A DNA stretch of 64,000 nt from Spirosoma fluviale (lineage in GTDB: Bacteria; Bacteroidota; Bacteroidia; Cytophagales; Cyclobacteriaceae). The stretch's first letter is position 1. The number at the start of each line of letters is the position of its first letter. The notes under the pieces are model-generated. The model worked only from the letters and a program-made list of their open reading frames with translations. It made no database searches and had not been told where the DNA came from. Shown piece by piece: positions 39,361 to 49,685 of this stretch. The DNA lies in contig CAMBMU010000003.1 of assembly GCA_945868725.1 (NCBI GenBank), positions 1 to 64,000 of the forward strand, read 5' to 3'. Made by a program: the position numbers and the translations under genes.

Positions 39361-39579
39361 ATGGAAAAACTCAAATTGTTTTTTGAAGAAAGTGCCTTCG
39401 GCGTTTGCTCCAAACTTGGAGAAAAATTGAATTTCCCTATAGACAGCATTCGCTTATTTTTTATTTACGCCTCTTTTATCACGCTGGGTTCGCCCGTTGT
39501 TCTGTATGTTTCCATGGCGATGATGCTGAAAATTAGAACCTATTTTCGAAAAAAGAATCACCCCGCCTTATTCGATTAA
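39361..39579 (+). CDS. PspC-domain-like small membrane protein
   Basis: FGVCSKLGEKLNFPIDSIRLFFIYASFITLGSPVVLYV. Confidence 0.75.
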   Translation: MEKLKLFFEESAFGVCSKLGEKLNFPIDSIRLFFIYASFITLGSPVVLYVSMAMMLKIRTYFRKKNHPALFD

Positions 39580-40577
39580 AGATCGGTGAATTTTCGCTTG
39601 CCCAATAGCAAGAAGTACACAAAAATTACCCCAACTGGTCCTGAACCACCCACTTCCGGTAAATTGGTCTCAACAGAAACTGATTTGACTTTTTTGGATC
39701 CAAGAAAATCCCCATAGGCCCGCAGGATAGCCTTTGCAAATTGCCCTTCTCCCTTACGTAAATAGTTGATGGCTGCCAATCCTTCAAAAAAGCCTTTGGC
39801 GATGAAGATCGCTGCAAAGCGAAGTGGTCCCACGTTTTTGTACAGCATCGACAAGCTGTTTCTACAATTCAAATAGAGCTTTTGCGCACTCGCCCGGTCC
39901 AAGGTGGCTCCACCCTGGTGGTAGACTACAGCCGAACCGAGGTATCCGATTTTCCGCCCGGACTTGCGTAATCTCCAGCACAAATCTATTTCCTCCATAT
40001 GCGCAAAAAAGCTAGCGTCAAAACCTTGATGGGCATAAAAATCAGCGGCAGTCAGGGCCAAACAGGCACCTGAAGCCCAATCTACCTGGAGGGTGTCGTC
40101 GTATTGCCCAGCATCTTGCTCCAGATGATTCCAAATTCTCCCACGGCAATAAGGGTAACCCAAGCCGTCTACAAATCCCCCACCTGCCCCAGCATAATCA
40201 AAATAGGCTCGATCCTTCCATGAACGGATTTTAGGTTGCACCGCAGCATAATCCGGGTGATTGGTTAAAAAATCCACTAAACTTTGGTCCCAGCCGGGGG
40301 TCACCTCTACATCGGTATTGAGCAGGATAAAGTATTCGTATTGCCCTCTCAACTGCTCCAAACCAAGATTATAGCCCCCAGTAAATCCGTAATTGCTGTC
40401 CAACAAAATCAGCGGTAGCTCAGGAAAATTCTCTTTTACATAGGTCAGCGATCCATCCGTACTCGCATTGTCAATCATCCACACCTCAAAGCGACTGTGC
40501 TCAACGACAGACGGAAGAAAAGAGGGCAGTACCCCTTCCCCATTGTAATTGAGTAGGACGATGGCACAGGATTTCAT
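39576..40577 (-). CDS. family 2 glycosyltransferase
   Basis: CAIVLLNYNGEGVLPSFLPSV; MIDNASTDGS; LLNTDVEVTPGWD. Confidence 0.94.
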   Translation of the reverse strand: MKSCAIVLLNYNGEGVLPSFLPSVVEHSRFEVWMIDNASTDGSLTYVKENFPELPLILLDSNYGFTGGYNLGLEQLRGQYEYFILLNTDVEVTPGWDQSLVDFLTNHPDYAAVQPKIRSWKDRAYFDYAGAGGGFVDGLGYPYCRGRIWNHLEQDAGQYDDTLQVDWASGACLALTAADFYAHQGFDASFFAHMEEIDLCWRLRKSGRKIGYLGSAVVYHQGGATLDRASAQKLYLNCRNSLSMLYKNVGPLRFAAIFIAKGFFEGLAAINYLRKGEGQFAKAILRAYGDFLGSKKVKSVSVETNLPEVGGSGPVGVIFVYFLLLGKRKFTDL

Positions 40578-40909
40578 CCAAACAAATTGCCTAAATCCAT
40601 CCCCGGAATAGAGGGGATCATTCCCTCCGTCGCCGCCTTCATTTCATGCTTGATTTTTTCATCGATCGATTCCATGGCTTTATTGGTAGCCGCCACAATC
40701 AAATCACTGAGCATCTCACGATCCTGAGGGTTTAGCAAGGATTCATCTAGTTCCATCGTCAGCACCTTTCGCTCTCCACTCACCACGACTTTCACCAATC
40801 CTGCTCCTGACTCCCCTTCGGCTCTCAAGTGCACCAACTTGGACTGTGCTTCTTTTATTTTGGCTTGGGCCTCTTTTACCTTACCCATCATGCCCATCAA
40901 ATCAAACAT
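40574..40909 (-). CDS. YbaB/EbfC family nucleoid-associated protein
   Basis: MFDLMGMMGKVKEAQAKIKEAQ; VVSGERKVLTMELDESLL. Confidence 0.93.
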   Translation of the reverse strand: MFDLMGMMGKVKEAQAKIKEAQSKLVHLRAEGESGAGLVKVVVSGERKVLTMELDESLLNPQDREMLSDLIVAATNKAMESIDEKIKHEMKAATEGMIPSIPGMDLGNLFG

Positions 40910-40980
40910 AGCGCTTTGTATTTATCTTTCTTTTTAACTCCCCTGAAACCCTACTTGTTGTCAGTCCCTTACTTTGGCAC

Positions 40981-42351
40981 CTACACTGTGGCCTGCAACT
41001 TGGCAATCAACTCGTTTAAGGTCAAACTCTCTTGTGTTCCCGTAGCCAAGGCCTTTACCGCTAAGGTCTGAGTAGCAATTTCTTGATCCCCACAGATGCC
41101 TACATACGAAAGCTCTTTTTTGGAAGCATACTCCAACTGCTTTTTGAGTTTGCAGACCTCCGGATAGAGTTCTGTTCGGATGCCTGCCTCACGCAAGATG
41201 GGAAGACATTTCAAGGCGTAGTCAAATCCCGCTTGATCAAAATGAGCCAACAACAGCTGCGTTCCCTCTATGCGATCCATTGGAAACAGCTCAAGCTCCT
41301 CCAATACGTCATACAATCGGTCTACTCCAAAGGAAAATCCAACTCCAGGCACGCCTGGCAAACCAAATACGCCGGTGAGGTTGTCGTATCGACCTCCTCC
41401 ACTTACCGAACCGATGGATACTCCGTGCACTTTCACTTCAAAGATAGCACCTGTATAATAGGACAGTCCTCGGGCAAGCATGGGATCAAAATCTACATGA
41501 TCTTGGTTGCTACCCATTCGCTCCAGTAAGCCAAAGACTTCTTCAAGTTCCTGTAAACCCTGAATACCTGTCGGAGAATCCTTCAAAAATTCGTAGAGCA
41601 CCTCAATTCGGCTGCTTACACCTTCTTTCAAGTTCACGAGAGGCTCTAGTCGGGTAAGGGAGGCATTTTCGAATCCTCGCTGCTGAAGCTCTTCCTGCAC
41701 TTTCTCCCAACCAATCTTATCCAGCTTGTCTATGGCCACGCAGAGAGGGCCTTCTTTTCCATCCGCACCAATGGCTTCAGCGATGCCGGTCAAAATTTTA
41801 CGGTTGTTAATTTTTATGGAATACTGAGTTAATCCCAATTTGGTAAATACCTGACGAATCATCCCAATGATTTCGGCTTCACAGAGCAAGCTATCTGTCC
41901 CCACCACATCGGCATCACACTGGTAAAACTCTCGGTATCTCCCTTTTTGCGGGCGATCCGCTCTCCAGACAGGCTGGATTTGGTACCGCTTAAATGGAAA
42001 AGAAAGTTCATTGCGATTCATGGCCACATAGCGCGCAAAAGGTACAGTCAGGTCATAGCGAAGCCCTTTTTCAGATAGCTTGTTCAGGTTTGCTGCTGAT
42101 CCTTTCGATAGATCATCTGGCCCTACCTCCTTGAGAAAGTCTCCACTATTCAGGATTTTAAATAAAAGCTGATCTCCCTCATCTCCATATTTTCCGGTGA
42201 GTGTGCTCAGGTTTTCCATTGCCGGCGTCTCGATCTGTTGGTACCCAAAGAGTTGAAAAGTAGCCTTGATTACATCTAGGATATAGTTTCTTCGTGCCAT
42301 TTGAACAGGCCCAAAATCGCGCGTACCCTTGGGAAGACTCGGCTTTTGCAT
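40981..42351 (-). CDS. hisS: histidine-tRNA ligase
   Basis: KGTRDFGPVQMARRNYI; LTVPFARYVAMN; VGFSFGVDRL. Confidence 0.97.
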   Translation of the reverse strand: MQKPSLPKGTRDFGPVQMARRNYILDVIKATFQLFGYQQIETPAMENLSTLTGKYGDEGDQLLFKILNSGDFLKEVGPDDLSKGSAANLNKLSEKGLRYDLTVPFARYVAMNRNELSFPFKRYQIQPVWRADRPQKGRYREFYQCDADVVGTDSLLCEAEIIGMIRQVFTKLGLTQYSIKINNRKILTGIAEAIGADGKEGPLCVAIDKLDKIGWEKVQEELQQRGFENASLTRLEPLVNLKEGVSSRIEVLYEFLKDSPTGIQGLQELEEVFGLLERMGSNQDHVDFDPMLARGLSYYTGAIFEVKVHGVSIGSVSGGGRYDNLTGVFGLPGVPGVGFSFGVDRLYDVLEELELFPMDRIEGTQLLLAHFDQAGFDYALKCLPILREAGIRTELYPEVCKLKKQLEYASKKELSYVGICGDQEIATQTLAVKALATGTQESLTLNELIAKLQATV

Positions 42352-42500
42352 GGTGGTTTCTTGAAATTTAAATCAAATTTACCCAAAATTCCCAAAACGA
42401 AGGACGGCAAGAATAAAATCGAAAGATTTGTAGGCGGAAAAGATAAGTTTATATACTTTTGCAATCCGTTTTGAATTCAAAAATTAAAATACATACGATC

Positions 42501-42644
42501 ATGGGTGTTACTACGCTAAAAAGAAAACTGAAAAGAAAAAGACAGGGTCAAACTGGACGAGTGATTAAAATCAAGCAATTGTGTGCGAAGCCTGTGATCA
42601 AAAATGTGGACGTTGAAGCAATCAAAGCTTCTTTCGCAAAATAA
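42501..42644 (+). CDS. 47-aa highly basic protein of unknown function
   Basis: MGVTTLKRKLKRKRQGQTGRVIKIKQLCAKPVIKNVDVEAIKASFAK; preceded by TATACTTTTG and followed by a terminator at 42671-42698; ORF-track start at 42459 trimmed. Confidence 0.75.
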   Translation: MGVTTLKRKLKRKRQGQTGRVIKIKQLCAKPVIKNVDVEAIKASFAK

Positions 42645-42670
42645 TTGGATCTTTTTTCTTAGATATAAAA

Positions 42671-42698
42671 ATAGCGGCTCTGGCCGCTATTTTTTTTT
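42671..42698 (+). terminator. Intrinsic terminator after the small basic protein gene
   Basis: ATAGCGGCtctgGCCGCTATTTTTTTT. Confidence 0.87.
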
Positions 42699-42701
42699 AC
42701 C

Positions 42702-43214
42702 CTAAGCGCTCAAGGCTCCTCTTTTTCCAAGTTCGACTACCCGCAGGTTGGTGATTTTTCCAGCATCCAAATCAAACAGCAACAGCGTTCGCATCTGGTG
42801 AAAACCATGCTGGCCCACCGCACCAGGGTTCATGTAGAGGCAGCTGAGCTCACGATCAAACTCCACCTTACAAATATGGGAGTGCCCACAGACGAAAAGT
42901 TGGGGTTGAAGAATCCGGAGGCGCTCTTTTACACCTTTTGCATAGCGGGGAGGGGTGCCACCAATATGGATCATGGCTACCTTCACTCCTTCCAATTCAA
43001 ACACCTGCCACTCTGGATACTGCTCCTGCACTTCCTCATCGTCAATGTTTCCATAAACGGCACGAAAAGGCTTATTTAGTGGCAATGAGTTGAGGATGCT
43101 CGCATCTCCAATATCTCCAGCATGCCAAATCTCATCCACCTCCTGTAGGTAATCACAAGTTTTGTGATCTAAGTAACTATGGGAATCCGAAATCAATCCA
43201 ATCTTTAGCGGCAT
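42702..43214 (-). CDS. YfcE-like metallophosphoesterase
   Basis: KIGLISDSHSYLD; HAGDIGD; YGNIDD; CGHSHICK. Confidence 0.93.
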   Translation of the reverse strand: MPLKIGLISDSHSYLDHKTCDYLQEVDEIWHAGDIGDASILNSLPLNKPFRAVYGNIDDEEVQEQYPEWQVFELEGVKVAMIHIGGTPPRYAKGVKERLRILQPQLFVCGHSHICKVEFDRELSCLYMNPGAVGQHGFHQMRTLLLFDLDAGKITNLRVVELGKRGALSA

Positions 43215-43282
43215 ATTGACAAGAAAGTCAGTAAATTTTCACCTCAAATAGGCAGTAGTTTACTCAAAAACCAAACCTTCAC

Positions 43283-43678
43283 ATGAAATACGTACTTATT
43301 TTTCTGCTCTCCTTTTTTGCATTTCACGCTGAAATCGAGGCCCAAACGATCCAAAAAGACTCCATTCAGGTGCTTTCACTGGCAGAATTTGAAAAAATGT
43401 CCGCCAAAAGAAAATCAAAGATCTTGGATGTACGAACTCCGGAGGAGGTAGCGGAAGGCCATTTACTGGGATCCACCACCGTTAATTTTCTAAGTCCTGA
43501 CTTCAGTACGGAAATTCAAGCCCTGAGCAAAAACAAAACCTACCTTTTGTATTGCAGATCAGGAACTCGTACCCGCAAAGCTGCCGATGCGATGCAAAAA
43601 ATGGGGTTCAAACACGTGTACATGCTTGAAGGAGGAATTACCGCTTGGAAAGAAGCAGGCAAAGAACTGGTCAAATGA
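43283..43678 (+). CDS. rhodanese-like domain protein, secreted
   Basis: ILDVRTPEEVAEGHLLGSTTVNF; LLYCRSGTRTRKAADAMQKMGFKHVYMLEGGITAW. Confidence 0.93.
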   Translation: MKYVLIFLLSFFAFHAEIEAQTIQKDSIQVLSLAEFEKMSAKRKSKILDVRTPEEVAEGHLLGSTTVNFLSPDFSTEIQALSKNKTYLLYCRSGTRTRKAADAMQKMGFKHVYMLEGGITAWKEAGKELVK

Positions 43679-43770
43679 GTTTGATTCGGTCGGTAGATTC
43701 CATTGGTGGAATCCAAAAATCGGCCCTTGACCGAGAATTGCGCAAGCAGGGCATTCTAGAATTTGTCTAG
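43675..43770 (+). CDS. 31-aa small ORF overlapping the rhodanese stop codon (ATGA)
   Basis: MSLIRSVDSIGGIQKSALDRELRKQGILEFV*; below the ORF-track length cutoff. Confidence 0.25.
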   Translation: MSLIRSVDSIGGIQKSALDRELRKQGILEFV

Positions 43771-43880
43771 TAATAAACCGTTTATCTCGGTAAAATGCCC
43801 TCTTTGACAAAGAAAAGCCTAGGCTTTGCAAATGGCCGATTCCTTTCTATTTTTACATGCCAAAAAATTGTCCCTAAGTA

Positions 43881-44861
43881 ATGAGAGAACTACAATTTCG
43901 GGAAGCCTTGAGAGAGGCCCTATCCGAAGAGATGAGACGAGACAAAAACGTCTTTTTAATGGGTGAAGAAGTTGCCGAATACAACGGTGCTTACAAAGTG
44001 TCACAAGGGATGCTGGATGAATTTGGTCCTGAGCGCGTGTATGACACCCCCATCTCCGAACTTGGATTTGCTGGCCTCGGAGTCGGCGCAGCCATGAATG
44101 GTTTGAAGCCGATCATCGAATTCATGACCTTCAACTTTTCGTTGGTGGCTATCGATCAGATCATCAACTCTGCCGCAAAAATGTATGCCATGTCTGGAGG
44201 CGCTTATTCAGTCCCGATTGTATTTCGTGGCCCTACGGGCAATGCAGGGCAGCTTGGAGCTACCCACTCCTCCAACTTTGAAAACTGGTTTGCCAATACT
44301 CCTGGATTAAAAGTAATTGTACCTTCCAATCCTGCCGATGCAAAGGGCTTGCTCAAGTCTGCTATTCGTGATCCAGATCCAGTAATATTTATGGAATCTG
44401 AGGTGATGTATTCCGACAAGGGCATGGTGCCCGATGGGGAATACTTGCTTCCGATCGGCGTGGCTGACATCAAGCGTAAGGGCTCGGATGTAACTGTAAT
44501 TTCTTTCGGGAAAATGATGAAGGTAGCCCTCGAAGCAGCTGAAGAAATGGAGAAATCAGGGGTTTCCTGTGAGGTGATCGACCTGCGAACTGTTCGTCCA
44601 ATCGACTATGCTACTTGCGTGGAATCTTTGAAAAAGACCAACCGAGTGGTGATTATTGAAGAAGCGAATCCATTGGCTGGTATTTCGTCTGAACTTACCT
44701 ACCACTTCCAGCGCCATGCTTTTGACTACCTAGACGCTCCTGTCATTCGTGTCAACTCCATGGACATCCCTTTGAGCTATTCGCCAGCCTACATTGATGT
44801 GACCCTCCCTAATGTGAAGCGAACCGTGGAAGCAATCCAAAAAGTACTCTATAAGGCCTAA
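43881..44861 (+). CDS. pdhB: pyruvate dehydrogenase E1 component, beta subunit
   Basis: MRELQFREALREALSEEMRRDKNVFLMGEEVAEYNGAYKVSQGM. Confidence 0.96.
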   Translation: MRELQFREALREALSEEMRRDKNVFLMGEEVAEYNGAYKVSQGMLDEFGPERVYDTPISELGFAGLGVGAAMNGLKPIIEFMTFNFSLVAIDQIINSAAKMYAMSGGAYSVPIVFRGPTGNAGQLGATHSSNFENWFANTPGLKVIVPSNPADAKGLLKSAIRDPDPVIFMESEVMYSDKGMVPDGEYLLPIGVADIKRKGSDVTVISFGKMMKVALEAAEEMEKSGVSCEVIDLRTVRPIDYATCVESLKKTNRVVIIEEANPLAGISSELTYHFQRHAFDYLDAPVIRVNSMDIPLSYSPAYIDVTLPNVKRTVEAIQKVLYKA

Positions 44862-44889
44862 GGGTCTTTATTTTTAGAACAGTAAAAAA

Positions 44890-44915
44890 CCAGACCGTAG
44901 CGTCTGGTTTTTTTT
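44890..44915 (+). terminator. Intrinsic terminator after pdhB
   Basis: ACCAGACcgtagcGTCTGGTTTTTTTT. Confidence 0.83.
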
Positions 44916-44933
44916 ACACCTTTTTTTCGGCTA

Positions 44934-44967
44934 AATAAAAAATCCCGGATTCATCAAACCCGGGATT
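44934..44967 (-). terminator. Intrinsic terminator for the TonB-dependent receptor gene
   Basis: Minus strand AATCCCGGgtttgatgaatCCGGGATTTTTT. Confidence 0.8.
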
Positions 44968-45015
44968 ATTGTTCAACCTATCTAGTAATAAACTTATTTT
45001 GTCTTTGAGAATTTT

Positions 45016-47535
45016 TTAACGGTTTCGAACCGTTGGAGCTCCTCCTTGTTCGCCTTGTCCCTCACCACCATCTTTCAAGTCGTCGTTGGTAATGGATTTT
45101 CTCTTTTTAGGGGCCTGATTCAAACTCATCTTGCCTATTCGGTAATTGAAGTTGATCTTAAAATTCAAATTTTGAAGTCGAGAAGTACTGTTCTGTACAA
45201 TGCTCGGCGTCACGATTTCGTTTCGGATGACCATCTCCTTCATTAAGAAATTTTCAGCACCGAATCCAAAGGAGCCTCTCTTCTCTTTGAATTGCTTGTT
45301 GAAGTTCAATCCATAGGCTGCAAAGCCTCCCGAGGAACCTTGCAACTGGACCTGATTGCCACGTGCAAAGGTGAAGAGCTGAATTTGCCAATCTTTGGGA
45401 AGAGTGTAGTTGCCAAACATTCGGCCACTCACCACAAACCCTTCGTTTTGGGCGGCAAACTTTGGATCAGTCAAGCCGTTGTCTAGCATGGAATAGTAGA
45501 GATCCATCCCACCATTCAAAGAAAATTTGTTGTTGAGATTGACGTTGAAAAAGAGGTTGGTTCCAACAGCTTGCTCACGACCAATGTTTTCGAAGGAGGT
45601 AAATATGATGCCGTTCTCCCGCACATTGCGGATGGATTGGATAGACCCAGTTGTATTTCTATAGAATCCTGTAAAATTCAAGGTAGTCCCTTTAATAAAG
45701 GTGCTGTACCCGATTTCATAGTTATCGGTCAATTCCGGATCTAGCTCAGGGTTACCTTGAGACTGCTGCTGCGGATTGGATGCTTCAATGTTTGGATTGA
45801 GAAAACGAAGGGAAGGGCGCTGAATCCGGCGGTTGTAGGCCAACTTAATTAGGTTGCCATTTTTTAATTTTCTGCTTGCATTGATGCTGGGAACCAGAGT
45901 TCCATACGAAGGTATCTCTGCTTTGAAATCCGTTTTAAAGTCCGCGTTGATCGTGGTGTACTCGTATCTTAGCCCCGGCTTCAAGGTATAGTTTTTAAGC
46001 AATTGAATGGTGTAGGAAAAGTAGGCTGCTGTTACATTTTGATCGTAGCTAAACTCGTTATTCAAGGTAGGATCGGGTAGTGCTACAAATGGACCGGTAG
46101 GGCCCTCGGCTAAGAAATAAGAGAAATCTGAAGATGCCTTTCTCAAAATGTTTTTAGCTCCGTATTCAATGATCTGAGAGCCCTGTTCGTTGAGGGGATT
46201 TACATAATCTATTTGAAACGTAAACTCTTCATTTTTGCTTGGGTTCACGTTTTTCAGTCTTGAAAAGATCGTTTCCAGGTCATTTTCTTTAAAAAGCGTG
46301 TTGGTAAACGAATTGTCTCGAAGGTTATTGGAGTACAAGGTAAGAAAACTCAATTCCTTCCCTTTCTTCTCAAAGGTCTTGGTGTAGTTCAAACTCACAT
46401 CCACCGAATTGGAGTTATCCAGCGTATTGCTTTCCCGATTTTGCTGGGCACGCAGCACGTCATTCAGCGAATTTTGCGTAAGAAAATTGTACTGCCAGTT
46501 TTCAGAGTTTCGAATGCCGAAATTGACTGCTCCTGTAATGAAGTTTTTGGAATCAATTTCGTAATCAACCCCAAAGTTGTAGCGCCCAAAAATCTCGCTT
46601 CGTTCGGTGTCTGCCGACTGCTGGGAAGAGGAAACACTTCCGTTGGCAAGGTTGGTCACCTGCTTATTCTCGAAGCTTCCCAAGATATTGTATCCTGAGC
46701 GGCCAAATCCACCCAAAGAAAAGCCCAGCTTCCCTTTTCTGGCAGATCCTTGAAGACCCAAATTGGATCCTCTCCATCCTGCCGCAGAATTGATATTAAG
46801 CGTCATTCCTTGCAGGTTATTTTTCTTGGTAACGATGTTGATTACCCCTGAAGTACCTTCCGCATCAAATCTTGCGGATGGCGAGGTAATCACTTCAACA
46901 GCCTTGATTTCGTCCGCAGGGATTTGCCGTAAAGCATCTGCGATGGAGGAAGCAGCAATAGCGGAAGGCCTATTGTCAATCAAGACCAGGATATTGGAGC
47001 TACCTCTCATGGATACATTACCATTCAAGTCTACGGATAGCATGGGTACCCGGCGAAGTACATCGGTGGCATCTCCACCCGCAGTGGTTTTGTCGTTCTC
47101 AGCTTTGTAGATGGTTCGGTCTACTCGCTCCTCAATCAGTTCACGCTGGCCTTGTACCGTAATCTCTTGAAGGGCTACCCCTTCATCGGACATGGCGATT
47201 TCGCCTAGATTGAGGTCTGAGTCAAGCGAATTTACATTGACTGTACGCTTGACGGTTTCATACCCTAGGAAGGAAACCTGCAATTCGTAGGTGCCTACTG
47301 CAAATCCAGTGATGTAAAAAACGCCATTGCCATCAGCGACGGCCCCTGCGATGGAGGCTGGATTTCCTGCTAGGTATAAGGCAGCAGTGGCATAGCCTAC
47401 TGAGCTACCCGTTTTAAGGTCTTTGGCCACACCCAGAATACGGATGGGCTCTTTTTTCTCCTCTGTCTGCTGGCCAAAAGCCATTTGAACAGACAGGAAG
47501 AGAAATAAGGTAAATAAAAGGTGTACTTTTTTCAT
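45016..47535 (-). CDS. TonB-dependent receptor / outer membrane beta-barrel family protein with carboxypeptidase-like N-domain
   Basis: Signal peptide; CarboxypepD_reg-like region; VLRRVPMLSVDLNGNVSMRGSSNILVLIDNRPS; many beta-barrel strands. Confidence 0.92.
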   Translation of the reverse strand: MKKVHLLFTLFLFLSVQMAFGQQTEEKKEPIRILGVAKDLKTGSSVGYATAALYLAGNPASIAGAVADGNGVFYITGFAVGTYELQVSFLGYETVKRTVNVNSLDSDLNLGEIAMSDEGVALQEITVQGQRELIEERVDRTIYKAENDKTTAGGDATDVLRRVPMLSVDLNGNVSMRGSSNILVLIDNRPSAIAASSIADALRQIPADEIKAVEVITSPSARFDAEGTSGVINIVTKKNNLQGMTLNINSAAGWRGSNLGLQGSARKGKLGFSLGGFGRSGYNILGSFENKQVTNLANGSVSSSQQSADTERSEIFGRYNFGVDYEIDSKNFITGAVNFGIRNSENWQYNFLTQNSLNDVLRAQQNRESNTLDNSNSVDVSLNYTKTFEKKGKELSFLTLYSNNLRDNSFTNTLFKENDLETIFSRLKNVNPSKNEEFTFQIDYVNPLNEQGSQIIEYGAKNILRKASSDFSYFLAEGPTGPFVALPDPTLNNEFSYDQNVTAAYFSYTIQLLKNYTLKPGLRYEYTTINADFKTDFKAEIPSYGTLVPSINASRKLKNGNLIKLAYNRRIQRPSLRFLNPNIEASNPQQQSQGNPELDPELTDNYEIGYSTFIKGTTLNFTGFYRNTTGSIQSIRNVRENGIIFTSFENIGREQAVGTNLFFNVNLNNKFSLNGGMDLYYSMLDNGLTDPKFAAQNEGFVVSGRMFGNYTLPKDWQIQLFTFARGNQVQLQGSSGGFAAYGLNFNKQFKEKRGSFGFGAENFLMKEMVIRNEIVTPSIVQNSTSRLQNLNFKINFNYRIGKMSLNQAPKKRKSITNDDLKDGGEGQGEQGGAPTVRNR

Positions 47536-47794
47536 GGTTTAGTTTTCAAAGAGACGATTTAGTCTCCCTATATACCCCAAAGGTGGGTCTATTGTTTGGC
47601 CTACTCAAATCCGATAGACCAGCACAAACTTCCTGTCGACCAATTGCCCAAAATGAAAGATTAAAATTTCAGGCGCCTAAAAGAAGGGCTTGATACCTTG
47701 ATTTTGCCTATTGGTAGGCAAGAATGCCATTTTGGTAGATTTGATTCAGAAGAAGAAAGAAAATGCCTTAGCTTCACCCCTGTAAATCAAGACC

Positions 47795-48877
47795 ATGCTG
47801 CTTAGTACACGAAAAAGAAAGCTTTCTATTCTGGTCCATCTCCTGGGATGGATCATGCTTTGCGTAGTATTGCTTATCCTTTCACCCTTATCCTGGAGGA
47901 TGGGCGACATTGAGCTTCCCGTACAGTTTTGGTGGAAGCAAGTCTACTTGGTCTCCTTATTGATCTTTGTATTCTACGCAAACGCCTGGGGTCTTGTGCC
48001 CAAGTTTCTGCTCAACGGAAAGAATTACCTCTACCTGTTGGTTATCCTACTCGGAGCGGTCCTTTTTTATGGCTTAATCTTTTATTTCGACCAGTTTTCG
48101 CTGTATGCTGAAAAAATGCATGAACTTTTTAACCCAGGGAAGCCCTTTATTGCCAAAAATCGTTGGATTCCTGGCGACGTCTTTCAGTTGCTGCTTTACG
48201 TGATTTCCATTGGATTAAGCACCTCGGTAGCCCTGGTTCAAAAATGGCAAAATGACGAGGCCTTTCGAGGCGAGCTGGAGCGGCAGCGTATCGACACCGA
48301 ACTCTCTTATTTGAAGGCCCAGATCAACCCTCACTTCTTTTTCAATACGCTGAACAATATCTATTCCTTGACGACCTTGGATGTAAATAAGGCCCAAGAA
48401 GCACTTTTGAAGCTTTCTAGAATGATGCGCTACGTGCTGTATGAGAACCAGAAAGATGAAACCTTGCTAAGCAAAGAGGTTAAATTTATAGAAGACTACT
48501 TAGAGTTGATGAAAATGAGACTCAGCCAAAAGGTAAAGCTTCATGTGAAGCTCGAAGAACCCAAGGATGATTTGGTGATCGCTCCCATGCTTTTTCTCCC
48601 CTTTCTAGAAAACTGTTTCAAACACGGAATCAGCTCTCAGCAAGAAACTGAAATCAACATCAGCCTCGAGGTGATGGGAGATACCGTATTTTTTGAGACG
48701 AAGAATGCCTTCTTCCCCATACCTCCTGAAAGTCCTGAAGCCTTAGAGAATGGCATAGGACTAGTAAATACCCAAAGGCGCCTTGCCTTACTCTATCCCG
48801 ATAAATATCGACTTAAATTGGGGGTAGATGAAACTACTGGAAATTATGGGGTGCATCTGACGATAAATCTTTCATGA
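47795..48877 (+). CDS. LytS-type sensor histidine kinase
   Basis: ELSYLKAQINPHFFFNTLNNIYSL; multiple TM helices. Confidence 0.94.
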   Translation: MLLSTRKRKLSILVHLLGWIMLCVVLLILSPLSWRMGDIELPVQFWWKQVYLVSLLIFVFYANAWGLVPKFLLNGKNYLYLLVILLGAVLFYGLIFYFDQFSLYAEKMHELFNPGKPFIAKNRWIPGDVFQLLLYVISIGLSTSVALVQKWQNDEAFRGELERQRIDTELSYLKAQINPHFFFNTLNNIYSLTTLDVNKAQEALLKLSRMMRYVLYENQKDETLLSKEVKFIEDYLELMKMRLSQKVKLHVKLEEPKDDLVIAPMLFLPFLENCFKHGISSQQETEINISLEVMGDTVFFETKNAFFPIPPESPEALENGIGLVNTQRRLALLYPDKYRLKLGVDETTGNYGVHLTINLS

Positions 48878-49620
48878 AGATCTCCTGCGTAGCCATCGAT
48901 GACGAGCCTTTGGCACTTGAGTTACTGAGCAAGTTTATCAGACAAACTCCTTTTTTGAAGCTTGTAGGTGGGTTTTCAAATGCCATCGAAGCCCTGAGCT
49001 ACATCAATCAACATGAGGTCAATTTGATTTTCATGGACATTCAAATGCCTGATCTTTCCGGTATGGAGCTCGCAAGAATATTGGATGGTAAGAAAAATTC
49101 AGGAACTACGCGTGTGATTTTTTGTACTGCCTACCATCAATTTGCTTTAGAAGGCTACAAAGTAGAGGCCTTAGATTACTTACTCAAACCCTACAGTTAC
49201 GAGGATTTTTTGACCGCCGCCACCAAAGCTTATCAATATTTTGGAAAGATGGGTACTCTTGTTCAGGCATCTTCAGCGACCTCCTCATCGACTCCATCGG
49301 ACTATATTTTTTTGAAGGTAGAGTACCAGCTGGTCAAGGTGATTCTCAAAGATATCAGCCATATTGAAGCGTATAAGGACTATGTGAAGGTGCATTTGAA
49401 ATCCAAAAATCATCCTTTGCTCTCGCTTACTTCCATGAAGAATATGGAAGAGCTACTCCCAAAGGATCGCTTCATGCGCGTCCACCGCTCCTTTATCGTT
49501 TCGCTGGATCATATTGAATCCATTTCCAAAAATGTAATCCACATTGGAACACAACAAATTGCTGTGGGTGACTTGTACAAAGAGCAATTTACAGAATTTG
49601 TAAGTCGCTGGACGAATTGA
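48874..49620 (+). CDS. LytTR-family response regulator
   Basis: VAIDDEPLALELL; IFMDIQMPDLSG; FMRVHRSFIVSLDHIESI. Confidence 0.95.
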   Translation: MKISCVAIDDEPLALELLSKFIRQTPFLKLVGGFSNAIEALSYINQHEVNLIFMDIQMPDLSGMELARILDGKKNSGTTRVIFCTAYHQFALEGYKVEALDYLLKPYSYEDFLTAATKAYQYFGKMGTLVQASSATSSSTPSDYIFLKVEYQLVKVILKDISHIEAYKDYVKVHLKSKNHPLLSLTSMKNMEELLPKDRFMRVHRSFIVSLDHIESISKNVIHIGTQQIAVGDLYKEQFTEFVSRWTN

Positions 49621-49685
49621 ACGGTCCCATCCTGATTTGAGCTAATTCTCTTAAAAACGATTTGAGAATTTATGGGATGTGTTTT

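Noticed and set aside
45016-49620. TonB receptor divergent from a LytS/LytTR two-component pair as a novel system
   Set aside because: Common arrangement in Bacteroidota; nothing in the sequence sets it apart.
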